Below, one piece after another: positions 43,470 through 53,573 of a DNA stretch of 64,000 nucleotides. A model generated the notes under the pieces. The model was given only the letters and a program-made list of their open reading frames with translations. It did not search any database and had not been told where the DNA came from. Source of the stretch: Multifurca ochricompacta (Eukaryota > Basidiomycota > Agaricomycetes > Russulales > Russulaceae); the NCBI GenBank assembly GCA_022496185.1, contig WTXG01000202.1, positions 1 through 64,000 of the forward strand. The letters are read 5' to 3'. The stretch's first letter is position 1. Each line of letters starts with the position of its first letter. Both the position numbers and the translations under genes were made by a program.

Positions 43470-46237
43470 TTAAGTGTCCTTGGGCGCTTCTGGGTGTCGG
43501 GCATGGAACTCCGAGATAAGGACTGGGGCAAAGATATTCCCGGCTGGCTCCCACGAGTTGTCAGAGTCTGGGAATCCCTTCCACTTGACAAGGTAATGCA
43601 GTTTGCGCCCTCGGCCTTTACGTATGGAATCTAGAATCTGATCCACTTCCCATTCCGCTTCTCCATCAATCAGTTCTGGAAGGGGCCTTGGGAAGTTTTC
43701 CCCATGCAGGGGTGTTTCCTTATACGGTGTCAGAAGTCTGGCGTGGAAGACTGGGTGGATCCTCCACATGGGTGGAAGTTCAAGCTCATATGACACATCT
43801 GACAGCTTCCGTGTTATTTTGAAGGGTCCATGTCGTCGGGGTGCTAACTTGGCTGTTGGATGTGACGTACGGATGTTCTTCCCTTTGAGCCATACCAAGT
43901 CATTGGTCTGATAAGGTGTGAACTTCGAGGGTTTCTCTGACAGGGTCTTTTGCGCCTTCAGCAGGTTCTCATTGGCCGATTGCCTGATCTCTTCCCATTG
44001 GCTGATATGCTGCGCAGCTGATGGGATGTTTGTGGGTTTGTTGGTCCAGGTGGTTCGCGGCATCCATCCCATGATAAGTGAAAATGGAGAGGCTTTAGTG
44101 GTGCCATTGGGCCACGAATTATGCGTGAATTCCGCTGTTGCTAGCCAGTCAGCCCAATCATCTTGTCACCCGTTACACCAGAACCGAAGGTATTGTTCCA
44201 ACCACTGGTTTGTCCTTTCTGATTGCCCATCGGTCTGTGGGTGGTAGGCTGTTGAGATGTTTTGGGTTATGTCCAGTATTTTACAGAGTGCCTTAGCGAA
44301 GGCGGAAGTGAAGCGTGGATCACGGTCAGAGATGATCTTCTGGGGGAGGCCATAATGTCTGTAGACGTGGTCCAGGTAAAGTCTGGCTACTCCTTCCGCT
44401 GTGATGGACTCATTACAGGGTATGAACAGTGCTGCTTTGGAGCAGTCGTGGTCTGTAACGGTCAGGATTGAGTCGAAGCCCCTTGATGTGGGCAGTTTCA
44501 CGATGAAGTCCATCGCGACAGTCTGAAACGGCATTGAGTTCATGGGCATGATTGGGAATAGAGCTGGTGTATGCGGGTGTGTGTTGACTTTATTGGCTTG
44601 GCATTCCGCACATCCTTTCACGTAGCTCTCCATGTCCTTCTTCATACTTGGCCACCAGTAATCTCTCTTGGCCAAGGCATATGTGTTAGCAATTCCTGGG
44701 TGTCCTGCCAAGGGGAGGTCATGGTGAAAATGGATCACCCCCCTCTTAATGTTGTCGCCACCAGTGACAACGAGACGATCCCCGTCCTTCCACCAGAGGC
44801 CATCAATTTTCTTCAGATTGTGTGCATCTGCCCATGATTCGCATAACTGCGGGTTCATGTTCTGCAACACTTGAGCCCACAAGTCCATATTGTGAAGACT
44901 GATGACAGCCACTTTCGCGAAGACTTCTTCAGGGAGTACTGTGATATCATTGTTGTCCTCCCCGCCATTGTCTAAATCTGATCGTCGTGATAGAGCATCA
45001 GCACGTGCATTGCGACTTCCCGTGATATGTTTCAGTATGAAATTGTACTCTTCCAGCTCCAGGACTTCGCGAGCGACCCGTCGACTGATCTTGTGGGGCT
45101 CCTTCCAATAGAGCAGGTTGGAGTGGTCAGTATGAATAATAGTCTTATGAGGGGTTCCCGCTAGGTATGGTCACCAATGTCGTAGGGCCTTCACAATGGC
45201 CAGTAACTCTCTGTCCCAAATGTCGTAATTTCGCTCTGCTGATGAGAACGTCTCTGAGTAGAAGGCCACCAGGTGAAGCATCCCAGCCACATCTCGTTGA
45301 TTCAGTACCGCTCCATTGGCAAAACGAGACGCGTCAACTTCTAGTTCAAAAGGTTTTTCTAGATCTGGCTGTAGTAGAACCGGTTCTGAGCTGATGATAT
45401 CACAAATTTGTTCAAAAGCGCGCTGTTGTTCCTCCGCCCAATGCCACGGGACGTCTTTCTTTAGTAGTCCATTTAGTGGTTGGGCAATCCCTGAGAATCC
45501 TCAAACAAAGCGTCGGTAGAAGTTGCAGAACCCAACGAAGGACCGCACATCTTTGACACACATGGGTATGGGCCACTCCCAGACCCCTTGGATCTTTACT
45601 GGGTCCATTTGCACATGCCCCCCTTCCAGGATAACTCCCAAGTATTCCACACTTGGTTGTTCAAATGAACATTTAGCCAGTTTAAGGTATAGGTCATGCT
45701 CATGCAGGATGTTCAACACTTGGTGTACCCGTTCGCGATGGTGGGCAAGATCGTTTGCAGTGGCTACCAGGATATCGTCCATATACACTACAACCTTGCC
45801 GGTAAGAATGAGGTCACGGAAGATATGATTCATCATGGACTGGAACGTGGCGGGCGAATTGGTGAGACCGAAGAACATGACATTTGGTTCAAAGAGCCCT
45901 TGGTTGGTTTTGAATGCCACTTTACACTGGTCTCCTTCCTTGATTCGGATGTTGTTGTATCCCCAGCAGACATCCATCTTAGAAAATAGGGATTTGTCTC
46001 GCATGGTATCAATGAGTTCTGATATAAGTGGCAGCGGGTAGGCGTTCTTTACGGTGTAGGCGTTGATTTGTCGATAATCCTGGATGGGCTGAAGTTTTCC
46101 ATCTTTCTTCTTGATAAAGAAGAATGGTGAAGCGTATGGTGACTTTGATGGACGGATGTACCCTTTTGCAAGATGTTCCTTGAGGAATGCCGTGAGTGCT
46201 GTTTGTTCCACCTGTGACAATGGGTAAATTTTGCAGT
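43470..46237 (-). CDS. G5 Pol: reverse transcriptase, RNase H, integrase, chromodomain
   Basis: Continues the protease frame across hAT1. [40 protein letters not shown] at about 45778-45789. RNase H: WHWAEEQQRAFEQI, FELEVDASRFANGAVLN, YDIWDRELLAIVKALRHW. Integrase (ORF 44912-44166): zinc part GHPGIANTYALAKRDYWW / GCAECQANK, core MDFIVKLP, IISDRDPRF, GQSERT with D35E. Chromodomain at about 43500-43660 (EWEVDQILDSIRKGRGRKLH, YLVKWKGFPDSDNSWEP). Premature TGA codons at FV-GFSG (45501), HW-PYL (45174) and NG-QDD (44166) sit at arginine positions. Ends HPEAPKDT with TAA at 43470. Confidence 0.9.
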
Positions 46238-46639
46238 TAGGGTTTAAAGGTTCAGTTAACTTAACTGAAAAAAGACCGGGACCGAACCGGACTGAACCAA
46301 AAAAAGACTGAAAAACGGTCCCAGTTAAGGCATTTTCACTTCATGTAGTTAACCAGTCTTACATCTTCAAGCATCCCAAAAGACCGATAAAAACACAGTC
46401 TTAACCGGTCTTAACCGGTCTTTTTATGTCATTTTATTCATAATGCCTTTGCTGTAATATAATGCTGTCATATAATGTAGATAACATGAAAGAAGCCTGT
46501 TGAAAACTGCACAGAATGTGGATATTGATTCATTTTTGCATTTTTAAGACTTGAGGCAATCAGATGCATTCAAAATTGCTTATACAGAAATAATATTCAT
46601 ATAACTAGTATCCTACAAAATTTCAAGTCAGATCATGTG

Positions 46640-47224
46640 TCCGATCTTAAATGAGACAAGAATCAGTTGTGTTATCTATGCAAACCAAAAAAATGCAAAA
46701 AAATGCAAAAAAAACGCAAAATGCGGGGCGCCGATCGGACCGTGCATTACCTTCCTATCTAGGAAGGTAGGCTTAAGAATGCACGCACGCGCGTCATCAG
46801 TACAGAGATGCCAGAATCGGTCCGGCATAATTTAATTAGTACATCTCAGATCAAATCACATCATCCGCTCATTTAATTTAATAGCTGATATAGCACATCA
46901 AATGTATATAGCTTCTATAATAAAGTAGTTGCTATCACTCTATTGAAAGCATCTAACAAGGTGAGATAGTTAGTAGTATTGTAGTATCTAAATACAAGCC
47001 TGCACCATGCCGGTTCCACAACGCGGCATTCAGGGCAGCTCTAATGGCTCAAATGTGCATCTGGAACACCTATGACTTCAATAAACTATGACTTCATGAC
47101 TATAGCACTCTATATTTTTGACATAGTTACAAATCTTTGTGCTTAAGGACTCCTAAACACTCAGGACAGACATGTTTCGAGTCACACACGCGCATTGTTA
47201 AGCCTACCTTCCTATTTAGGAAGG
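46640..47224. other. hAT1 3' non-coding region with hairpins
   Basis: Between the terminus and the transposase stop there is no gene. It holds a module shared with hAT-N2 copy 2 (GCGCCGATCGGACCGTGCAT..., 46725-46815 versus 60262-60350) and two perfect hairpins: CCTTCCTATCTAGGAAGG at 46750-46767 and CCTTCCTATTTAGGAAGG at 47207-47224. The segment 46830-47010 repeats the GATACTAC/TATCTCACCTTGTTA module of 23320 and 37340, inverted. Confidence 0.7.
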
Positions 47225-47368
47225 TGATGCATCAATTCACTTTTTTCGCGTTTTTTCACATCTCTATAGATTCCTTGAATGTCATCTCCATGGGACAGCT
47301 AGTATGATCATATTTGTTGTTACTATGTGGCAATGATTGTAGAACAAAATATATTATATATGCCTAAC

Positions 47369-50300
47369 TCAGAAACATGTTACAAACTCATCTGCGGCTG
47401 TTTCCCACTCCTGATGCTCCCTATCTAAAATCAACAGATCTTCGAATTCCTTCATTTTGTGGTCAAATACTTCTTCCACCTGAGCTGAGTTCCAAGCAGC
47501 AAGGTCTCCAATATTATTCCTCCAGGTAAATTTCATGACTTGAAGCTCTTCAAAACGCGTGGCACCTAATTGAGCACGGCACTTTGTGGCAATTTCACCA
47601 CCAGCAGAGAAAAGGCGTTCACATGGGACAGATGATGCCTGACAAGCAAGGTAATCAATAGCAATATGTCGAAGAGTGGGGTAAGTGTGCCCGTTGTTCT
47701 GTAAACAGTATTTATGTCTGATTTATAGGACATCATAGAATAACATACCTGCCACCATTCGACAATGTCGGTGTCCTTGGTTACATCAGAGGGCAAGTCC
47801 TTGAGATATTGCTCTAACTCTGCCTGCCATTCATGGTTCAAGTCCTGACTAGCTATCAATGCTAGGCAATGGCGGTCATATTCCGACAGGAGTGAGTCAT
47901 TGCTTTCTAGGAGTTCAATATTCGCTGCTGGCTTGCGAGTTGATGCTTTTCTTCGACTCTTCCAGTATTGCTCCATCTATCATATCAAAACATGTCAGTA
48001 GAGCAGAGCAGTGTGAAAGTATATAACATACTGTATTCTCAAGTATCTGACGCGCCTCATCTTGCCAATTCTTCGCGTGCTGATTTCCAGCCCTACGTTC
48101 TGCTTCTTGTTCTTCAGCACCACCCCACGCGAGCTTGATGTATGCAAGTTTGAAGTATGGATGCAATACTAGATAGAGAAGATTAGCTTAAGAGATAATT
48201 TGAACATATCCTACTCACCAAGTGCCAAAATGTATGCGGGTTTCCTGTCAAACCGCGAGTAATACTTGTTTAGCTTTTCCAGTCCATCATTGATTGCAGT
48301 TTGATATTTTTTGAACTGAGGGTTGTTGCGTTTTGCTTCCCAAGCTGTCTGAAGTTCTTCAATAGCAGGAAGTGCTCGCCACAGGGTCAGACGCTTTTCA
48401 GCAGAGAAGTATTGCTGTATTCTATTAGAATCCTGTCAAGTGAGGAGATCAGTAACAATGAGAATGATCAGTTACAATTATGTACCGCAATAATTTCCAC
48501 TGCTTTCATAACGCGTTCCCAGTCTTGTTCAGTAAACATGAAGGCAGACCACAGGATGTGTTTTACAACCCGGCCATCACGTCGAATGGTGGTGATAGGA
48601 CCATAGCGATGGTCGGCACTTGCAACAAAAAGATTGATAGGCTATATAAGAGGGTAAGTTAGTTGAGAAAGGGTAATGGCAATATGATGCACTGTACCTG
48701 GCGAAGTTTGTGAGACCTACTCAGCATATGATAAGCAGTGCCCCATCTGACATTGCTGTGAAGTGGAATGTTGAGGGGATTTGGAATGCCGCATTCGATC
48801 TGAAGCTTGTCAAAGGCTTCAATGCGTTGCCCCGATGACTGAATCTGATGTGATATGTTAGAAGTGTGTTGACCAGGAGACAGATGGCATGAAGGACAAA
48901 CCTTGATTGCCAGGGTTCGAATAGATGCGATAACGTCCAGTGATCCATTAAGCACACGGTTATTGGACAGGGATGGGTCATATTCCCAAATTGCAGTGGC
49001 CGTTTCTACAGCTGCGATCCTAGTGATATGGTCCATGACATCAATGTTTGCGAGATTGACGACATGAGATAAGCAACTGATGATTTGCAGCATTAATGAT
49101 AACAGTACGTTGAGGAAGCAGGTACTTACGGCAACTGATTCTCATCTGCAGACCAGATGGGCAGCTTGCGTTGCTTGTGGATGGCTTCGATAGTTTCACA
49201 CTTGCTTGTATTGTTTGACGCGTTGTCGAGGGTGACAGTGAGGAGCTAGTTAGATGATCAGATAAGGTGTTGAATTGACTCAGATATCAGCTCACCTTTG
49301 ATCGTTTGCCATTAATTATCCCAATACGATCGCATACACCCACAAAGTACCGTCCCAAGTTCTCTCCACTATGTCCACCTGATATCGTTCGGAACCCAAT
49401 AACTTCAGAGCACATGTTCCATTTTTCACCATCCACCTCGATCCAGTGCGCAGTCACCCCAAGAAAACCCGCTTTGGTTGTGTCAGCTGTCCATCCATCT
49501 GCAGTGGCAGAGATCAAGCCTGGGGCTTTCTGTAACGCAATGGCAGTAAGTCTAACTTGCTCTTATCTAACAAACTGTTAATCACCTCAATATCTGCCTT
49601 CAGTTCCCTCAACCGTTGGACGAACTCGTTATGCAAGTGCTTTACAACATCGTTAGTTGTTGGAAGGTCGTATGAAATGGTTTGGGGCCTCATTGCAACT
49701 AGACAGTTTTGGAATGCTGTTTTGCTTGCCACAGCCAGAGACTATGCACAATATTCAGTAGTGTCAAACCAGATTGGCTACATACTCACCTGATCATCAA
49801 TAGCAATGAATTTAGTCACGGCATGCAGTAGATTCTCATGTGTAAATGAAACTGGAGTGCTACCTTTGACAATGAAGTCTAGCGTTCTCTGCTTTGGGCT
49901 GGGCTTCTTTCCTTTCTGTGACTCTTCCATCTCTTTCCAGATCAAACATGGGATTGCCCAGTGCTGCTCAGTTATATTTGCTTCCTTACATAGAGTTTTA
50001 TACAGATCATAATGCTTTTGAATGTGGGCGCAACATGAGGAGTTCCCGCCTGTGTGGAATGCCTTTCGCTTTCCCTCCATGGCGATGAACTCTGTATCAT
50101 TTCTTATCACAGGTGAGTTTATGTCATTAACAATTAGAAAATCAATAACATACCTGCATGGATTACACCATCGTCCCAGCACTGTGCTAACCTCCCCATC
50201 TTTCAAAGTGAATTGAACCCTTACTCTGTCAGAGAATATAAGTAGAAGGTCTCTCGTTTTTTCCTTTTGTGTATTGACTTGTGCAGGAATGGATATATTG

Positions 50301-50406
50301 TGACGTTCATCCATTCCATCAGACTCCTTGCATACATTAATTAATATTATTCACCAGTCAAACACAAAGCTACATACCTCATTCTCGCTTTGCAGATCAC
50401 CATGTG

Positions 50407-50450
<44 letters not shown>

Positions 50451-50713
50451 AGGACATTGACATCCATGTCACTGTCATCATCCTGTACTTCTTGTTGCAA
50501 GTGCTTCCGTTGCTTTTGAGTGCGCTCCTTATCTGATTCATCTGATGATGATAACTCTATGGGCCGTTTGGATCGAGCTCCTGGAACCTTTTTCTCTTGT
50601 TGCTTTTTTGTGAGTGCCTTAGACTGTGATGCTTGCTTGGATCTCATTGCAGATTTCATCCTAGTTGCTATGCTAGTAGATACAAGAATCGATGTATTAC
50701 CGTGTATTACCAT
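47369..50713 (-). CDS. hAT1 transposase (BED finger, hAT catalytic and dimerisation domains)
   Basis: About ten exons joined by introns of about 50-70 bp; each exon end I traced keeps an open frame. Order: basic N-terminus and Asp-rich tract (50405-50450); intron (50379-50331, GTATGT...CAAG); SIPAQVNTQKEKTRDLLLIF and BED-like finger WCNPC...CCAHIQKHY (50180-50020, with an intron inside); RTLDFIVKGSTPVSF; TADGWTADTTKAGFLGVTAH (about 49490, first catalytic Asp); TVTLDNASNNTSKCE (about 49220, second Asp); LSHVVNLANIDVMDH; LHSNVRWGTAYHMLSRSHKL; and the C-terminal IVEWWQ / LACQASSVPCERLFSAGG dimerisation motif (47760-47580), ending EFVTCF with TGA. Start could be 50713 or the ATG near 50658. The third acidic residue is not pinned. 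Possibly functional. Confidence 0.85.
50405..50450. repeat. (ATC)n microsatellite coding poly-Asp
   Basis: About 15 CAT/ATC triplets; on the minus strand it encodes a run of about 14 aspartates in the N-terminal acidic region of the hAT1 transposase. The decayed relative at 17500-17640 has an acidic but non-repetitive region here, so length is likely polymorphic. Confidence 0.85.
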
Positions 50714-51508
50714 AAGACAGACAGTGTTTGGTGTTTGGTAGTTTGTTTGTGCTTGGTAACCATTTGTCACTCGGACTTTTCATTTTTTCATTTTGTCGCC
50801 ATTCAAATTACTACTACCATCCACTCCAAACGTGGTCTATATGTCTCACACACACCAATAAATTCGACAGGGCACTTGTTGAGACCTGGAAAGGTGACAT
50901 GGACAACCTTATCATATCTGTATGTTTCAGTCTTGTCACAGCCATTATCAGCACTAATAATCCTGCTCCAGCCCAACCACCAGGTCAGCTGAAGAGACGC
51001 AGGCCGATGCTGTGAAGAACAAGAAGCTGACAGTCTTCAAGATGACGCAGCTGCACAAAACACAAAAAGGTGGAGGTGTGCTGTCCGTGTCTCACCATTG
51101 ACTATGCTTTGGTAGGTGTCACCCACATTGTCAGAGCGATGACGATGATAGTGATGACGACAATGACGACGATGATGACGATTACAACCTGGAAGAAAAG
51201 AAGACTCTGTTCTCCATTATGTCGCGAGCTGGGCTGAGACCGGCTCGACAGCACCACCGCCGACCTCTGTCAAATTGACCAACCTCCTCCTCACCTCCGC
51301 CCTCTTCAACCATCTCTACCTCAAGCCCTTTTCCCAAACAGTCTACCTCATCAACACAGCAGCCGAATACCCCAGCACCAGGCTTGTCATCGACTGGACA
51401 AACTGCAACTTCGCTTTCGACCAAGGAACGTGGGGTCTACGTCAGCGTGGACAGGGTGGGCTTGGGCTTGCAAGTGTGTTGGAGGAAGACGATTAAGAGG
51501 TCAATCAA

Positions 51509-51744
51509 CACCTGGATGGAGGACGGATTCCCAAGGTGCGTCCACCCATGAATGCACTCGACACTCCCACCTGGATGGAGGATGGATTCCCGAGGTGTGT
51601 CCACCCATGCATGCGCTCGACATTCCCACCTGGATGGAGGACAGATTCCCGAGGTGCGTCCACCCATGCATGCACTCGACACTCCCACCTGGATGGAGGA
51701 CGGCTTCCCGAGGTGTGTCCACCCATGCATGCGCTCGACACTCC
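51509..51744. repeat. 59-bp minisatellite, four units
   Basis: Four tandem units starting CACCTGGATGGAGGA at 51509, 51568, 51627 and 51686, differing by a few transitions. As 59 is not divisible by 3, each strand shows the same repeat peptide in rotating frames (for example WMEDGFPRCVHPCM), producing several overlapping ORFs that are artefacts. It lies between the acidic and EGFVMDWAA pieces of the captured gene. Confidence 0.9.
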
Positions 51745-51846
51745 CGGCGCATGATAGACCATCGATACTCATAGACGCACTGAGGGCTTTGTGATGGACT
51801 GGGCTGCTATCAAGGTATGGGATTTGTGAAGCATAAATAAGCATGG

Positions 51847-51899
51847 GTGAGTAACAGGGCATGACTTGGCTTTGTGTGACTAACGCTTGCTTCAACCAG
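51847..51899 (+). other. Retained intron in captured gene
   Basis: GTGAGTAACAGG...CTAACGCTTGCTTCAACCAG: donor, branch-like CTAAC and acceptor between two WD40 segments in compatible order. Presence of the intron indicates capture of genomic DNA rather than of a cDNA. Confidence 0.6.
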
Positions 51900-52845
51900 G
51901 ACCACTGCACCAGGTCTCAAACCTGTTGCATCCTTCACATGACATCGCGCGCCCATCACATCCGTCAAATGGCACCCTACAGAGGATTCAATCCTTGCAA
52001 CATCTGGAGCAGAAAGTCAAGTCAAGGTTTGGGTACACTAGGGCAACATGGCGCGCGCGCGATGCAGGATTTGGTAGCAAGGCAATTAGCATCGCTGGGC
52101 TTACTGGGGCAAATTGCAGGTTTTAAGAGTTGTAATAGCCTGTATTAAGTACAAGAATTTGGTTCTGATATTAATGCTACTATGACTGTTCTGAAAGTAA
52201 CCTTATCCCTGGTCAACTAAGTCTGAAATGTGAGTGTGGAGCGATGTCTTAGTCTCCATCTCACTGGAAGGGGGTTAGGCCCCATCCAGTGTCCATACAG
52301 GAGTGCAATGCAACAAATTTAGGAGTCCTTGTGAAGTAAAAGTGAGAAATAATGTTACAGTGCTGTGTATGGGAGTCTTTTTTGGTGTGGTGCGAAAACT
52401 GGTAATGCGTCACTTTGTGTTTTCTCACGTTTTTTCGTGTTTGTATAGATTTCATAACTGATTCTTGTCTCATTTTAGATCGGACACATGATCTGACCTG
52501 AAACTTTGTAGGATAGTAGTAATAGTAATATACTTTTTGTATAAGCAATGCTAAGTGTATCTGATTCCCTCAAGTCTTAAAAATGCACAATCTCCACATT
52601 CTGTGCAGCTGCAAAAACTGGTCTAGACCAGGACCAGAACTGCCCGAGACTGGTTTTAACCGGTCATATTGAGACTGGTTTTAACCAGTCCATAGACCGG
52701 AATTTAACCAATATTAACTGGTTAGTGATTTTTGGCAGGTTTCGGTTAAGGTTAAGGTCAAAATGAGACTCACCAAGACTGGTTCCGGTTCCAGTTATGG
52801 CCAAAAAAGGAAAAAAACTGGACCAAACCAGACCTTTAAACCCTA

Positions 52846-53573
52846 TTTGCAGTCAATTGCCGACGGGGTATCAGGTGCAAAGTCGATAGCGTGGTCCCAT
52901 GGTCGCACGGGTGGGAAGCGTTGGGATTCTTCCTCTGAGAATACCTTCCAATGTCGGCAATATTCTTCAGGCACCACCTCTTCAAAGGTCTTTTCAGCAT
53001 GTCCTTCCACCGCCTTCTGCGCAAGCTCTGATGCCTTGGTAGTGAAACAGTAACCAGGGTCTTCACTCTCCTCTTCCACTCTGTGTGCTACTGAATGTCG
53101 AACGGCATAGTCATACCCTATTGACATGATGAGGATGGGGTAGAACTCCTTGTCCATGGTCGCATCCCTCCAGTTGATTTTTGGTTCAAATGCCGCAAGC
53201 CAGGGGTATCCCAGAACAACATCTTTGTTGCCTAGGTTGGTGACTAGGAAACGAATAACTTTTGTTACTTCTCCCACTTGAATGTTGAGATCAGTATAAT
53301 GTGTAATCCTGCCCGCTCGATTGGCGGTCCCATCAATATTCCAAATGTTCTTCTCTTGGGGAAGTGCCAGCATTCCCAGTCCCATGGTCCGCGCCATTCG
53401 TGGACTGATAAAGTTATCGGTGGCACCTGAGTCAATCAGGATGTCACGGTCAGCTGTCCTCTGTGTAGTTTCGAAATGTACTGGTATTTTCAATGATTTG
53501 AAGCGACTAGTGTACACAGAGGTTACATGTAATGCTCGTGCCCAGGCCAATGGGTTTGAGCCAATCAAAAATC
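52846..53573 (-). CDS. G5 protease and linker (start of Pol)
   Basis: Entered from gag in the -1 frame: FLIGSNPLAWARALHVTSVY, RDILIDSGATDNFISPRMAR (active-site DSG, about 53430), LALPQEKNIWNIDGTANRAG, IRFLVTNLGNKDVVLGYPWL, linker with FEEVVPEEYCRHWKVFSEEE and [20 protein letters not shown], then cut by hAT1 at TTTGCAGT. 241 open codons without a stop. Retropepsin that processes Gag-Pol. Confidence 0.9.

Larger units (their letters stand above)
50991..52035 (+). pseudogene. Captured RRB1/GRWD1-like WD40 gene fragments inside hAT1
   Basis: Four pieces of one gene type in order. (1) ETQADAVKNKKLTVFKMTQL then HKTQK (50991-51069). (2) An acidic DDDDSDDDNDDDDDD tract (51138-51183). (3) TIDTHRRTEGFVMDWAA joined directly to IKVWDL (51758-51826). 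(4) After an apparent intron, LKPVASFT, stop, HRAPITSVKWHPTEDSIL, ATSGAESQVKVW (51913-52032). This pattern matches my knowledge of the glutamate-rich WD-repeat ribosome-assembly factor RRB1/GRWD1: TQAD...SLHKTQ, acidic linker, EGFAMDWA, APITSVEWHPTE. WD repeats between pieces 3's halves are missing, and stops occur, so it is a rearranged non-functional capture. Family assignment needs a search. Confidence 0.72.
46238..52845 (-). mobile_element. hAT1: autonomous-looking hAT transposon
   Basis: 6608 bp, TSD TTTGCAGT (46230-46237, 52846-52853) within G5 between protease and RT. Termini TAGGGTTTAAAGG / CCTTTAAACCCTA followed by dense GACCGG/CCGGTC and AACTGG subterminal repeats on both sides, the usual hAT transposase binding clusters. 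Longer subterminal inverted repeats: 46590-46760 versus 52400-52560 (TCAGATCATGTGTCCGATCT, TTTTTGC...). Minus-strand transposase 50713-47369. The 2 kb upstream of it (50990-52035) carries captured RRB1-like gene fragments. CpG-rich, so recent. Confidence 0.94.

Noticed and set aside
51509..51744. CRISPR array
   Set aside because: Units are contiguous with no unique spacers, and the genome is eukaryotic.
51437..51910. Long overlapping ORFs on both strands around the 59-bp repeat
   Set aside because: They arise because a 59-bp unit keeps frames open in rotation; the peptide repeats in every frame, with no start context and no domain.
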